From: a virus
Strand: one strand, 5' to 3'
IMG/VR virus record: IMGVR_UViG_3300023115_000010
Coordinates: 1 to 64,000 of that record
Length of the DNA: 64,000 nt
Shown: positions 1-7,860 of the stretch, one piece after another
Layout of the letters: the number at the start of each line of letters is the position of its first letter
How positions within the stretch are numbered: position 1 is the stretch's first letter
Notes under the pieces: model-generated
Seen by the model: only the letters and a program-made list of their open reading frames with translations
The model's database searches: none
Told to the model about the DNA's origin: nothing
Translations under genes and position numbers: made by a program

Positions 1-1068
1 AACATTTACGAAAGATTATTTCCATCAGCATCAACTGGTCCTACTTTTTTTGAAAAAATAGAAACAAAACTCAATGATCTTTTATTTCCCGATGCATTAC
101 CAGGTTCAAGTGTAATAGATAATGCATTAGAATACATCAATGATCTTTTATTTCCCGATGCATTACCGCGTACAAGTGTTATAGATAATGCATTAAAATA
201 CATTAATGAACTAATATACGGAACTAATACTAGACCAGATGGCACTGGCGGTAGAACTGGAGGCATATTATCAAGTATTTCTCAAGCAGTAAGTGAAATA
301 CTTAGTGATAATGCAGCCACATTTGCTAGTTTATCAGAGACTATCGGTAACAGTATACTTACAGTGTTTAATGAAAGAATACCCGAACTTCTTAGCACTA
401 TCATAAACTCAGCAAGAGACGCAATAGACGGCGGTGGTGCAAACACAACTTCAAGTATATCCGGAGGTGAAAACTTTGGAGGAGGCATACTTGGAGCACT
501 AACAGGTATAGGACAAAGCACTCTAGATTCTGACTTATTCTATAATCAAGCAACTAGAGGAACATTTGATCCAAGACGTATGTTAGACGCTTATAATACT
601 AGTACCTATATAAACAGAGCATATCGAGAACTTGAGTCAAGCGGACAGTACACCAGTGCTGAAGCAAAAGCTGCACTAGCAGGGGCATTAAAAACTTATG
701 TTAGTAACAACTATCAAGGTCAGCAACTACAAGAAATGCAAGGCTATTTGTCAGGTACTATTCAAGATTACATCAACGAACTACCTGCTTACAATATAGG
801 TACAAATGGTTTTGAAAATTTTGGATTAGGTACACCTGTAATGGTTCACAACGAAGAAGCTATTGTGCCAAGAAATAGTCCAGCAGGAGAAATGCTAGAT
901 TCGTTTTATAGTGGTAGTCAAGAACAACTGGCAAATAAGGTAGATCAGTTAAATACTACTATGCTACACGTGGTAAAACTATTAGCAACTGGTAATCAAA
1001 TAAACGAAAAGACTGCAAGAGGATTAAGGGGCATGACAACAGATTTTTATAGAGGAGCAAAAGTATGA
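1..1068 (+). CDS. Large virion protein, C-terminal part (tape-measure-like), 5' truncated by window
   Basis: The frame is open from base 1, so the gene starts upstream of the window; about 355 codons are visible. The last third carries a pattern seen at the ends of phage tape-measure-type proteins: a Gly-rich stretch, then 'GTPVMVHNEEAIVPRNSPAG', then an amphipathic helix ending 'NEKTARGLRGMTTDFYRGAKV'. A 22-residue tandem repeat lies near the visible N-terminal end. The stop overlaps the portal start by 4 nt, so the two genes are probably translationally coupled. In T4 the tape measure (gp29) is not next to gp20, so this could also be another tail or baseplate protein with a similar end. The tape-measure call is inference; being a virion protein is more likely than not. 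Confidence 0.55.
   Translation, partial: NIYERLFPSASTGPTFFEKIETKLNDLLFPDALPGSSVIDNALEYINDLLFPDALPRTSVIDNALKYINELIYGTNTRPDGTGGRTGGILSSISQAVSEILSDNAATFASLSETIGNSILTVFNERIPELLSTIINSARDAIDGGGANTTSSISGGENFGGGILGALTGIGQSTLDSDLFYNQATRGTFDPRRMLDAYNTSTYINRAYRELESSGQYTSAEAKAALAGALKTYVSNNYQGQQLQEMQGYLSGTIQDYINELPAYNIGTNGFENFGLGTPVMVHNEEAIVPRNSPAGEMLDSFYSGSQEQLANKVDQLNTTMLHVVKLLATGNQINEKTARGLRGMTTDFYRGAKV
73..204 (+). repeat. Two-copy 66-bp in-frame tandem repeat
   Basis: Two adjacent 66-bp copies (73-138 and 139-204) differ at only a few bases and encode the 22-residue unit NDLLFPDALPxxSVIDNALxYI. A third, degraded copy begins at 205 (NELIYG...). The near identity at DNA level suggests a recent duplication inside the virion protein gene. 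Confidence 0.85.
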
Positions 1069-2783
1069 GTTGGAAAAAACATTTTACACCTGTTCCTACT
1101 AGCATGAACACTAGTGGAAGTTATTCTCCATTTTCCTTTAATCGTGGAACAGGTATTGGTCCAGCAGCAGCAAACTATAGCAGTCACTTACCCGATGTGT
1201 ATGTTGGTTCACCTAACCGTATTGAGCGTTATGGTCAGTACAACACAATGGACAACGATTCAGAAGTAAATGCTGCTCTTGATATACTTGCAGAGTTTTG
1301 TTCGCAAAAAAATAAAGAAAATCAAACACCATTTAAGTTGAAGTTTAATGCATCTCCAACTAACTCAGAAGTACAAATCATTGGACAATATTTGAAACAA
1401 TGGTGCAAAATACAAGAGTTTGAGCAGCGTATTTTTAAAATTGTAAGAAACACATTCAAGTATGGTGACCAGTTTTTTATTAGAGATCCTGAAACACAGA
1501 AATGGTTTCATGTAGATCCTGCTAATGTTACAAAAGTTATTGTAAACGAAAGTGAAGGTAAACGTCCTGAACAGTTTATCATTAAAGATTTAAATATTGC
1601 TTATGAAGGGTTGAGTGCAACCAAGATCAACACACAAAATGCTTATGGCCCAGGAGGTAACCAACCAGGTTATCAAACACTAGATCAAAAGTACATGACA
1701 GGCAAAACACCTGATGCAGGTACAAGTCGTTGGAGCACAGAGTCAAATGAAACAGCAGTTGATGCTGATCATATTGTTCACTTGTCAATGAGTGAAGGTC
1801 TTGATCAAAACTTTCCTTTTGGTAACAGCTTACTTGAAAGTATTTTTAAAGTGTACAAGCAGAAAGAACTGCTTGAAGATGCGATTATTATCTATCGTGT
1901 CCAACGTGCGCCAGAGCGCAGAGTATTCTACGTTGATGTGGGCAACATGCCTTCACACCTTGCTATGCAGTTTGTGGAGCGTGTTAAAACGGAAATACAC
2001 CAAAGACGCATCCCATCCAAGACAGGCGGAGGTCAAACAGTCGTAGACTCAAGCTATAATCCGCTGTCAATCAACGAAGACTACTTCTTTCCACAGACTG
2101 CCGAAGGTCGTGGATCAAAAGTTGAAACACTGCCAGGTGGTACTAACCTAGGTGAAATTGATGACTTGAAATATTTTACAAACAAACTGCTACGTGGTTT
2201 GCGTATTCCTTCGAGTTACTTGCCAACAGGCGCAGACGACAGTGCAAGTCAGTATAATGACGGGCGTGTAGGCACAGCATACATTCAAGAACTACGATTC
2301 AACAACTATTGTGAACGTTTGCAAAGTTTAATCACTGAAGTGTTTAACAGAGAGTTTAAACTATATCTAAGTAAAAAAGGTGTAAACATTGATGTGTCAA
2401 TGTTTGACTTAACATTACAACCTCCACAAAACTTTGCCAGTTACCGTCAAGCAGAACTTGACAACAATAGAATATCAACTTTTGCTCAAATGCAGCAGAT
2501 TCCTTTTATTTCAAACAGATTTGCATTACAACGTTTCTTAGGTTTAAGTAAAGAAGAGATTGCCGAAAACGAAAAGTTATGGCGTGAAGAAAATGACGAA
2601 CTACTACAAGTTCCAGGCGAAGATGCAGCAAGTCAACTCAGAGATGCAGGCATTACAGGCAGCGATATTAGTGCAGATGCAGAAAATACACAAGGCGATG
2701 AAATCACAGGCGATGATGATGTATCGGCTGGAGATAATGCATCAGTAGTAGGAGGAGGTGCTGAAGTAGAACCTACAGCATAA
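1065..2783 (+). CDS. 20: Portal vertex protein, gp20-like
   Basis: The 572-aa product matches the T4 gp20 portal family. This family forms the dodecameric ring at one capsid vertex through which DNA is packaged and to which the neck attaches. Supporting segments are an N-terminal 'RIERYGQYNTMDNDSEVNAAL', a central 'RVQRAPERRVFYVDVGNMP', and 'LKYFTNKLLRGLRIPSSYLP', all typical of the gp20 clip and stem regions. Length is close to T4 gp20 (524 aa); the extra residues are mostly an acidic, low-complexity tail (about residues 515-572). It starts inside the end of the preceding gene (ATGA-type overlap) and heads the capsid-assembly block, as in T4. Confidence 0.95.
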   Translation: MSWKKHFTPVPTSMNTSGSYSPFSFNRGTGIGPAAANYSSHLPDVYVGSPNRIERYGQYNTMDNDSEVNAALDILAEFCSQKNKENQTPFKLKFNASPTNSEVQIIGQYLKQWCKIQEFEQRIFKIVRNTFKYGDQFFIRDPETQKWFHVDPANVTKVIVNESEGKRPEQFIIKDLNIAYEGLSATKINTQNAYGPGGNQPGYQTLDQKYMTGKTPDAGTSRWSTESNETAVDADHIVHLSMSEGLDQNFPFGNSLLESIFKVYKQKELLEDAIIIYRVQRAPERRVFYVDVGNMPSHLAMQFVERVKTEIHQRRIPSKTGGGQTVVDSSYNPLSINEDYFFPQTAEGRGSKVETLPGGTNLGEIDDLKYFTNKLLRGLRIPSSYLPTGADDSASQYNDGRVGTAYIQELRFNNYCERLQSLITEVFNREFKLYLSKKGVNIDVSMFDLTLQPPQNFASYRQAELDNNRISTFAQMQQIPFISNRFALQRFLGLSKEEIAENEKLWREENDELLQVPGEDAASQLRDAGITGSDISADAENTQGDEITGDDDVSAGDNASVVGGGAEVEPTA

Positions 2784-2786
2784 ATA
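2779..2786 (+). promoter_or_regulatory. T4-like late promoter (CATAAATA)
   Basis: CATAAATAC overlaps the gp20 stop codon (TAA, 2781-2783) and ends 4 nt before the ATG at 2791. It matches the NATAAATA late element of T4-like phages. There is no Shine-Dalgarno sequence between it and the ATG, so a transcript from here would be essentially leaderless. Confidence 0.55.
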
Positions 2787-2790
2787 CATT

Positions 2791-3039
2791 ATGATATTAC
2801 GTGAACTATATTACTTTGACAAAGATACAATGGAACCTATTGAAGATCAGCGATATAATGCTGAAGACGATGAATCAATTGTAGATATGGATGACACACG
2901 TAAAACTAGACTTACACTTAAAGATATCAACAAAGCACGTAGGGCAGATGATATGCACAGACAAGAGGCGCAAAAAGATTTAGTGCATATAAGACAAATG
3001 TATGGTATTGCAGCACAGCAACCTGAGGAAGCACTGTAG
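2791..3039 (+). CDS. Small charged protein in capsid operon (possible gp67-like core protein)
   Basis: The 82-aa product is rich in charged residues (DDESIVDMDDTRKTRLTL, then a basic helix KDINKARRADDMHRQEAQKD). I do not recognise a catalytic motif. T4 places the small prohead-core protein gp67 directly after gp20, so position and composition fit a core component, but sequence evidence for that is weak. It has no Shine-Dalgarno; the late element at 2779 sits directly before its ATG. Confidence 0.7.
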   Translation: MILRELYYFDKDTMEPIEDQRYNAEDDESIVDMDDTRKTRLTLKDINKARRADDMHRQEAQKDLVHIRQMYGIAAQQPEEAL

Positions 3040-3047
3040 GAGTTAAG

Positions 3048-3767
3048 TTGGTTAAAAAATATATACCTGGCGAAACCAAAGAACAAAGAAAAGCCAGGAA
3101 GCGCCTAGAAAAAGCTAGACAAGAACAAAAACAACTTCAAGAAATAGCAGAACGTCCTAGTATGATTATAGGACGTACAGCATTTGTTCTAGGCAATGGA
3201 ACTAGCAGAGAAAGTATCGATCCTGTATTACTTAGACCACACGGAAGAATATATGGTTGTAATGCATTGTATAGGTCCTTTAATCCAGATTATTTGATTG
3301 CCGTAGACACTAAAATGATACGTGAAATAAGCAACAAAAACTACCATTTACAACACGGAAATGTATGGACTAACCCTAACAAGTATACAAGAAGCATACC
3401 AGGATTAAACCTTTTTAATCCTAACTTAGGTTGGAGTAGCGGACCTACTGCACTCAACTTAGCAAGCAAACATGAAAATGATATTATATATATTTTAGGT
3501 TTTGACTACCAAGGCATAGGTAGAAAACATGAACTAGTTAATAATATCTATGCAGGAACTGATAACTATAAAAAAGTTAATGACAAAGCAACGTATTTTG
3601 GCAACTGGTCTCGTCAAACTATGACTATATTACGACAAAACTCTAGTACTAAATATATCAGAGTTGTGCAAGATAAAGATTATTTTTTGCCAGATAACTT
3701 AGAAGGAATACCAAATCTAGAACATATTACAGTAAAAGATTTTAAAAAACAATTTAATATTTCTTAA
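3048..3767 (+). CDS. DUF115 / GT42 (sialyltransferase-fold)-like protein
   Basis: The 239-aa product starts at TTG (3048) after AGGAG at 3039-3043. After a basic helical N-terminus (about residues 1-45) comes a Rossmann-like pattern: 'AFVLGNGTSRESID', then 'GCNALYR', 'DYLIAVDTKM', and 'SSGPTALNLASKHENDIIYI' leading into 'LGFDYQG'. The order GNGxSxxxID - CNxxY - SGxxALxxA - IYxxGxDxxQ is that of DUF115 proteins and of bacterial GT42 sialyltransferases (CstII-like). That suggests a nucleotide-sugar or related transferase, but no substrate can be read. It is odd to find it between portal and protease genes. An internal ATG (MIIGR, about residue 39) is an alternative start that would remove the basic N-terminus. 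Confidence 0.7.
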   Translation: MVKKYIPGETKEQRKARKRLEKARQEQKQLQEIAERPSMIIGRTAFVLGNGTSRESIDPVLLRPHGRIYGCNALYRSFNPDYLIAVDTKMIREISNKNYHLQHGNVWTNPNKYTRSIPGLNLFNPNLGWSSGPTALNLASKHENDIIYILGFDYQGIGRKHELVNNIYAGTDNYKKVNDKATYFGNWSRQTMTILRQNSSTKYIRVVQDKDYFLPDNLEGIPNLEHITVKDFKKQFNIS

Positions 3768-3782
3768 ACTGCTTAGAAAATA

Positions 3783-3803
3783 GGCTCAAATGAGCCCATT
3801 TCT
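3783..3803 (+). terminator. Hairpin after the DUF115-like gene, probable weak terminator
   Basis: GGCTCA-AA-TGAGCC (3783-3796) is a perfect 6-bp hairpin followed by a short pyrimidine-rich run (CATTTCT). It lies in the 97-bp gap between the DUF115-like gene and the acidic protein gene. The T-tract is poor, so it may only attenuate. Confidence 0.45.
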
Positions 3804-3823
3804 ACGCATATTTTTCTAAAAAG

Positions 3824-3831
3824 TGTAAATA
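3824..3831 (+). promoter_or_regulatory. Possible late promoter (TGTAAATA)
   Basis: TGTAAATATAAC is a one- or two-base variant of the GATAAATA late element seen elsewhere. It is followed by a 33-nt leader with a good Shine-Dalgarno (AAAGGAG) before the ATG at 3865. It is the only promoter-like element in this gap. Confidence 0.3.
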
Positions 3832-3864
3832 TAACTGACAGCCTTGACAATAAAGGAGATAATC

Positions 3865-4836
3865 ATGACTGATCTAAATAAGTTTGAGGAAATGCTCGAG
3901 CGTCTTGTCAATGAAGACAAAGAAGGTGCAGAAGAGCTATTCCACGAAATCGTGGTAGAAAAATCACGTGAGATTTACCAAAACATCATCGAGTCAGACG
4001 AAGAAGTCGACGAATCAGAAGATGATGACCTAGACGAAGCAACTGATGAAGAAGTTGATGAAGCAACTGATGAAGAAGTTGATGAATCAGCAGACGAGGA
4101 AGTAGACGAAGCAACTGATGAAGAAGTTGACGAGTCAGAAGAAGACGACCTTGACGAAATGTTTGGTCTAGACGAACTAGACGCACCAGAAATGGGCGGA
4201 GACGAAACAGACGACATGATGGGTGACATTGCAGCCGACATGGATGGCGATGATGACGAAGAAGGTGACGACGAAGAAGCACCTGAAGGTCCAGAAGAAG
4301 CAATGGCTGATCTAGAAGCAGCATTCCAAAATCTACAAGCCGAGTTTGAAAAAATGATGGGCGACGAAGATGAAGGCGATGACGACGAAGCTGAAGAAGA
4401 AGCAATGGATATGCCATTTGAAGCAGCTGACGAGGAAGTAGAAGAAGCAGCTGACGAGGAAGTAGAAGAAGCAGCAGATGAAGAAGTTGAAGAATCAACA
4501 GACAAATCAGCAGCAGAAATCATGCGTGAGTATGCTAACAAAATGGCAGACGAACCAAAAAAAGGTGACAACGGCGCAAACGCAAAATCACCAGTAGCAG
4601 GTAAAAACGATATGGGCGGAACAACGTCAAACATCGTAGCAGGCGGCGAAGCTGATACAAAAGGTACAGCAGGCGGTTTAGCACAGCCATCTACAAAAGA
4701 AGATAACGCAGGTAACAGAAATGTTAAAGGCGGTACAAGTGCCAAATCTGGCATGAAAAACGAACCTGGCCACGGCGCTGAGAAAAAGGGCAAGCCAGAG
4801 ACTGCTGACAATAAAAAATCAACTATTGGCAGCTAA
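3865..4836 (+). CDS. Very acidic repeat protein, prohead core/scaffold-like
   Basis: The start is ATG 3865, preceded by AAAGGAGATAATC; a TTG further upstream (3844) has no ribosome site. The 323-aa product opens with a helix, 'DLNKFEEMLERLVNEDKEGA' followed by 'EELFHEIVVEKSREIYQNI', similar to small prohead-core proteins of marine T4-like phages. It then runs into Glu/Asp-rich repeats: (D/A)EEVDEAT-type units at about residues 46-90 and EEVEEAADEEVEEAAD at about 190-210. The C-terminal third is Gly/Lys/Asn-rich and probably disordered. Position next to protease (gp21) and scaffold (gp22) fits an internal core protein cleaved during maturation (inference). Confidence 0.75.
   Translation: MTDLNKFEEMLERLVNEDKEGAEELFHEIVVEKSREIYQNIIESDEEVDESEDDDLDEATDEEVDEATDEEVDESADEEVDEATDEEVDESEEDDLDEMFGLDELDAPEMGGDETDDMMGDIAADMDGDDDEEGDDEEAPEGPEEAMADLEAAFQNLQAEFEKMMGDEDEGDDDEAEEEAMDMPFEAADEEVEEAADEEVEEAADEEVEESTDKSAAEIMREYANKMADEPKKGDNGANAKSPVAGKNDMGGTTSNIVAGGEADTKGTAGGLAQPSTKEDNAGNRNVKGGTSAKSGMKNEPGHGAEKKGKPETADNKKSTIGS
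4036..4137 (+). repeat. 24-bp degenerate repeats coding acidic octapeptides
   Basis: Units coding variants of EATDEEVD recur in tandem here, with a second cluster (EEVEEAAD) at about 4426-4500. Third-position differences between units (GATGAA, GACGAG) show that they have diverged under protein-level constraint. Confidence 0.75.
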
Positions 4837-4848
4837 GATAAGGACTAA

Positions 4849-5469
4849 ATGATGTTTCAACTACGTGAAAATCTAAGTTTTGACCAAGCTAGAATGGTCG
4901 TTGAGTCTGCCAACGAAGGCAAAGATCTTTACATGAAAGGTATTTGCATTCAAGGCGGCGTAAAAAACGCTAACCAGCGTGTTTATCCCGTAGAAGAAAT
5001 TGGCAGGGCTGTCACCACGCTCAATGAGCAAATAAGCGGCGGTTACTCAGTTTTAGGCGAAGTTGATCATCCTGAAGGACTTAATATTAACCTTGATCGT
5101 GTATGTCACATGGTAACAGAAATGTGGATGGACGGACCAAATGGTTACGGAAAACTAAAAATCCTACCAACTCCGATGGGAGGCCTAGTAAAAACAATGC
5201 TAGAAAGCGGCGTTAAACTAGGTGTCTCATCTAGAGGTAGCGGTGAAGTAAACGAGTCCGGAGATGTTTCGGGCTTTGAAATAATCACTGTGGACGTTGT
5301 GGCTCAGCCCAGCGCCCCCGGTGCGTATCCTACACCAATTTACGAGCATATAATGAACGAAAAAGGTGGATACAAGGCATTATTAACTTCTAAAGAAGTA
5401 ACAGGCGACCCAAAGGCAAAAAAATACATCAAAGAGAGCTTATTAGATATAATAAGCAGGCTCCAATAA
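4849..5469 (+). CDS. 21: Prohead core protease, gp21-like
   Basis: The 206-aa product matches the T4 gp21 serine protease, which cleaves core and capsid proteins after assembly. Visible motifs are 'GEVDHPEG' with the probable catalytic His74, 'GVSSRGSGEV' with the probable Ser at 127/128, and 'ITVDVVAQPSAPGA' with Asp149, a conserved segment in this family. Length is close to T4 gp21 (212 aa). Two ATGs lie in tandem at 4849/4852. Position between the acidic core protein and gp22 is the T4 order. Confidence 0.95.
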   Translation: MMFQLRENLSFDQARMVVESANEGKDLYMKGICIQGGVKNANQRVYPVEEIGRAVTTLNEQISGGYSVLGEVDHPEGLNINLDRVCHMVTEMWMDGPNGYGKLKILPTPMGGLVKTMLESGVKLGVSSRGSGEVNESGDVSGFEIITVDVVAQPSAPGAYPTPIYEHIMNEKGGYKALLTSKEVTGDPKAKKYIKESLLDIISRLQ

Positions 5470-5481
5470 AAGGAGAATACA

Positions 5482-6573
5482 ATGGAAGCACTTAAATCCC
5501 TTTTAGAGAGCGAAGCAATCACAGAGCAAATGGCTGCCGAAATTCAAGAAGCTTTTGATTCAAAAGTTAATGAAAATCGTGTGGCTGTAACTGCTGAACT
5601 GCGTGAAGAGTTTGCAAAAAAATACGAGCACGATAAAGGTGTTATGGTTGAAGCCGTTGACGCACTAGTTACTGAAAAACTAGCTGAGGAAATGACAGAG
5701 TTCCATGAAGATCGTAAACAACTTGCAGAACAAAAAGCAAAATATGCAGTAGCAATGAAAGAAAATGCAAGTATGTTGCAAAGATTTGTAACAGAAAACT
5801 TAGCAAAAGAAGTTAATGAACTACACGAAGATCAAAGAGCAATGGCAAGCAAGTTTGCTGTTCTTGAAGAGTTTGTTGTAGATCAACTTTCACAAGAGAT
5901 TGCAGAGTTCCAAGAAGACAAAAAAGATCTTGCTGAAACAAAAGTACGTTTAGTACGTGAAAGCAAAGACCACCTAAATAAAGTTAAAACAAACTTTATT
6001 CAAAAAAGTGCAGCAATGATTTCAGAAACTGTTGAAAAAGCATTGACAAATGAGATTTCGCAGTTGAAAGAAGACATTGATTCAGCACGCCAAAATGATT
6101 TTGGGCGTAAGATTTTTGAAGCATTTGCAAATGAGTACATGTCATCGCATTTGAACGAAAAATCAGAAACTCAAAAACTATTAAAAGTTCTTGCAGCTAA
6201 AGACAAACTACTATCTGAGGCAAAAGATCTTGCTGCTAAAGCAAAAGATATTGCTGAAGTAAAAGATCAAGAAGTATCTCGTCTTGTAGAAGCGCAAGAG
6301 CGTACAAAAGTAATGAACGAGTTGATTGCACCATTAGGTAAAGATCAGCGAGAAATCATGACAGATTTACTGGAAACAGTTCAAACGAAGAAACTACGTG
6401 AATCGTTTGACAAATACCTACCATCGGTTATTGATGGTAAGAGCCCAGCAAAGCAGAAGGCACCATTAACAGAAGGCAAAGAAATTACAGGCAACAGAAA
6501 AGAAAAGTTCAATAATGAAGCAGACGCAAATGACAAAAATGTCATTGATATTAAGCGTCTAGCTGGATTATAA
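5482..6573 (+). CDS. 22: Prohead scaffolding core protein, gp22-like
   Basis: The 363-aa product is almost entirely helical and highly charged, with long Lys/Glu heptad-like stretches (e.g. EKLAEEMTEFHEDRKQLAEQ), the usual look of T4 gp22 scaffold. Three segments resemble each other ('LAEEMTEFHEDRKQLAEQK', 'LAKEVNELHEDQRAMASK', 'LSQEIAEFQEDKKDLAETK'), an internal repeat of roughly 40 residues. The end ('RKEKFNNEADANDKNVIDIK') resembles gp22 C-termini of marine T4-like phages. AAAAGGAG precedes the ATG. It sits between gp21 and gp23. Confidence 0.92.
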   Translation: MEALKSLLESEAITEQMAAEIQEAFDSKVNENRVAVTAELREEFAKKYEHDKGVMVEAVDALVTEKLAEEMTEFHEDRKQLAEQKAKYAVAMKENASMLQRFVTENLAKEVNELHEDQRAMASKFAVLEEFVVDQLSQEIAEFQEDKKDLAETKVRLVRESKDHLNKVKTNFIQKSAAMISETVEKALTNEISQLKEDIDSARQNDFGRKIFEAFANEYMSSHLNEKSETQKLLKVLAAKDKLLSEAKDLAAKAKDIAEVKDQEVSRLVEAQERTKVMNELIAPLGKDQREIMTDLLETVQTKKLRESFDKYLPSVIDGKSPAKQKAPLTEGKEITGNRKEKFNNEADANDKNVIDIKRLAGL

Positions 6574-6585
6574 AGGAGAAACATT

Positions 6586-7758
6586 ATGTCAGAACTATTA
6601 GAAAGTCGCTGGCAGGAGACCAAAGGTGCCCTAGTCGAAGGCCTTTCAGGCAACAAAAAAGCTGTTATGGAAACAACTCTTGAAAATACTCGTAAGCATT
6701 TGATGGAGACAGCAACAGCGGGTGCAACTTCTGCAGGTAACGTAGCAACATTAAACCGTGTGATTCTACCAGTAATCAGACGTGTTATGCCAACAGTGAT
6801 CGCGAACGAAATCGTTGGTGTTCAACCAATGACTGGTCCAGTTGGCCAGATTCACACATTGCGTGTACGCTATGCAGATGCGTTCACAGGTACAGCAGGT
6901 GGATCAACAACAGCAGGTGAAGAAGCACTTTCACCATTTAAAATTGCTGAAGGTTATTCAGGTAATGCAAATGGTAAAGCAGACGCAACTGCAACAAAAG
7001 AAGGTACAGCTGGTAATAGACTAAGCATCCAAATCTTGAAGCAAACTGTTGAAGCTAAATCACGTAAGCTATCAGCACGTTGGACATTTGAGTCAGCTCA
7101 AGACGCTCAGTCACAACACGGTATCGACGTAGAAGCAGAAATCATGGCAGCACTTGCACAAGAGATTACTGCTGAAATCGACCAAGAAGTACTACGTAGC
7201 CTAGCAACACTTGCAGGTACAGGTACAGACACATACAACCAAGCAGGTGTATCTGGTACAGCTACATTCGTTGGTGACGAACATGCAGCATTAGCGGTTC
7301 TAGTTAACCGTGCAGCAAACCGTATCGCACAACGTACACGTAGAGGCGCAGGTAACTGGGCTGTTGTATCACCAGCAATCTTAACAGTACTACAATCAGC
7401 AACAACATCAGCGTTTGCACGTACTACTGAAGGTTCATTTGAAGCACCAACAAACACAAAAATGGTTGGTACACTAAACAACGCAATGCGCATTTATGTT
7501 AACACATATGCAGACGACGATGATGTACTTGTAGGTTACAAAGGTTCATCTGAATCAGACGCAGCAGCATTCTACTGCCCATACATCCCATTGATGTCAA
7601 GCGGTGTTGTACTTGATCCAACAACATTCGAACCAGTCGTGAGCTTCATGACTCGTTACGGTTATGTTGAGCTTTCAAACACAGCGTCTTCACTTGGTAA
7701 CGCAGCTGACTACCTAGAAAAAGTAGAAGTTACTTCTGCAAACCTAAGCTTCAGCTAA
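6586..7758 (+). CDS. 23: Major capsid protein, gp23-like
   Basis: The 390-aa product shows the gp23 signature 'PTVIANEIVGVQPMTGPVGQ' followed by 'IHTLRVRYADAF', then 'LSARWTFESAQDAQSQHGID' and the C-terminal 'YGYVELSNTASSLGNAADYL'. It is shorter than T4 gp23 (521 aa), mostly through a reduced insertion domain. A possible gp21 cleavage site of the (L/I)xE type is L39-M40-E41, which would remove a 41-residue propeptide (inference). TAAAGGAG precedes the ATG, a strong ribosome site suited to the most abundant late protein. A terminator follows directly. Confidence 0.97.
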   Translation: MSELLESRWQETKGALVEGLSGNKKAVMETTLENTRKHLMETATAGATSAGNVATLNRVILPVIRRVMPTVIANEIVGVQPMTGPVGQIHTLRVRYADAFTGTAGGSTTAGEEALSPFKIAEGYSGNANGKADATATKEGTAGNRLSIQILKQTVEAKSRKLSARWTFESAQDAQSQHGIDVEAEIMAALAQEITAEIDQEVLRSLATLAGTGTDTYNQAGVSGTATFVGDEHAALAVLVNRAANRIAQRTRRGAGNWAVVSPAILTVLQSATTSAFARTTEGSFEAPTNTKMVGTLNNAMRIYVNTYADDDDVLVGYKGSSESDAAAFYCPYIPLMSSGVVLDPTTFEPVVSFMTRYGYVELSNTASSLGNAADYLEKVEVTSANLSFS

Positions 7759-7779
7759 GTTTTATTTTAAAAATAAGAA

Positions 7780-7805
7780 AAAAGGCTCTACGGGGCCTTT
7801 TTTTA
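7780..7805 (+). terminator. Intrinsic terminator after gp23
   Basis: AAAAGGC (7780-7786) pairs with GCCTTTT (7795-7801), followed by further T residues. It closes the capsid operon and separates it from the independent RNA unit downstream. Confidence 0.85.
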
Positions 7806-7826
7806 TGACTTTTTTAAAAAAAGTGG

Positions 7827-7855
7827 TTGACCTTAGCTTATTCTTTTGCTATATT
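7827..7855 (+). promoter_or_regulatory. Sigma70-type promoter for the RNA unit
   Basis: TTGACC (7827-7832), a 17-bp spacer and TATATT (7850-7855) form a near-consensus bacterial promoter. The predicted start is at about 7861-7862. No protein-coding frame of useful length follows; the next landmark is the terminator at 8079. Confidence 0.8.
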
Positions 7856-7860
7856 AAGTA

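Noticed and set aside
3844-3849. TTGACA before the acidic protein gene as a sigma70 -35 box
   Set aside because: The position 17 bp downstream is within the coding start (GACTGA) and has no -10-like sequence.
3975-4811. Long open frames on the minus strand opposite the acidic protein gene (Ser-rich and Leu-rich products)
   Set aside because: They mirror the GAA/GAC-rich repeats of the plus-strand gene, have low-complexity products, no ribosome site and lie antisense to a well-supported gene.
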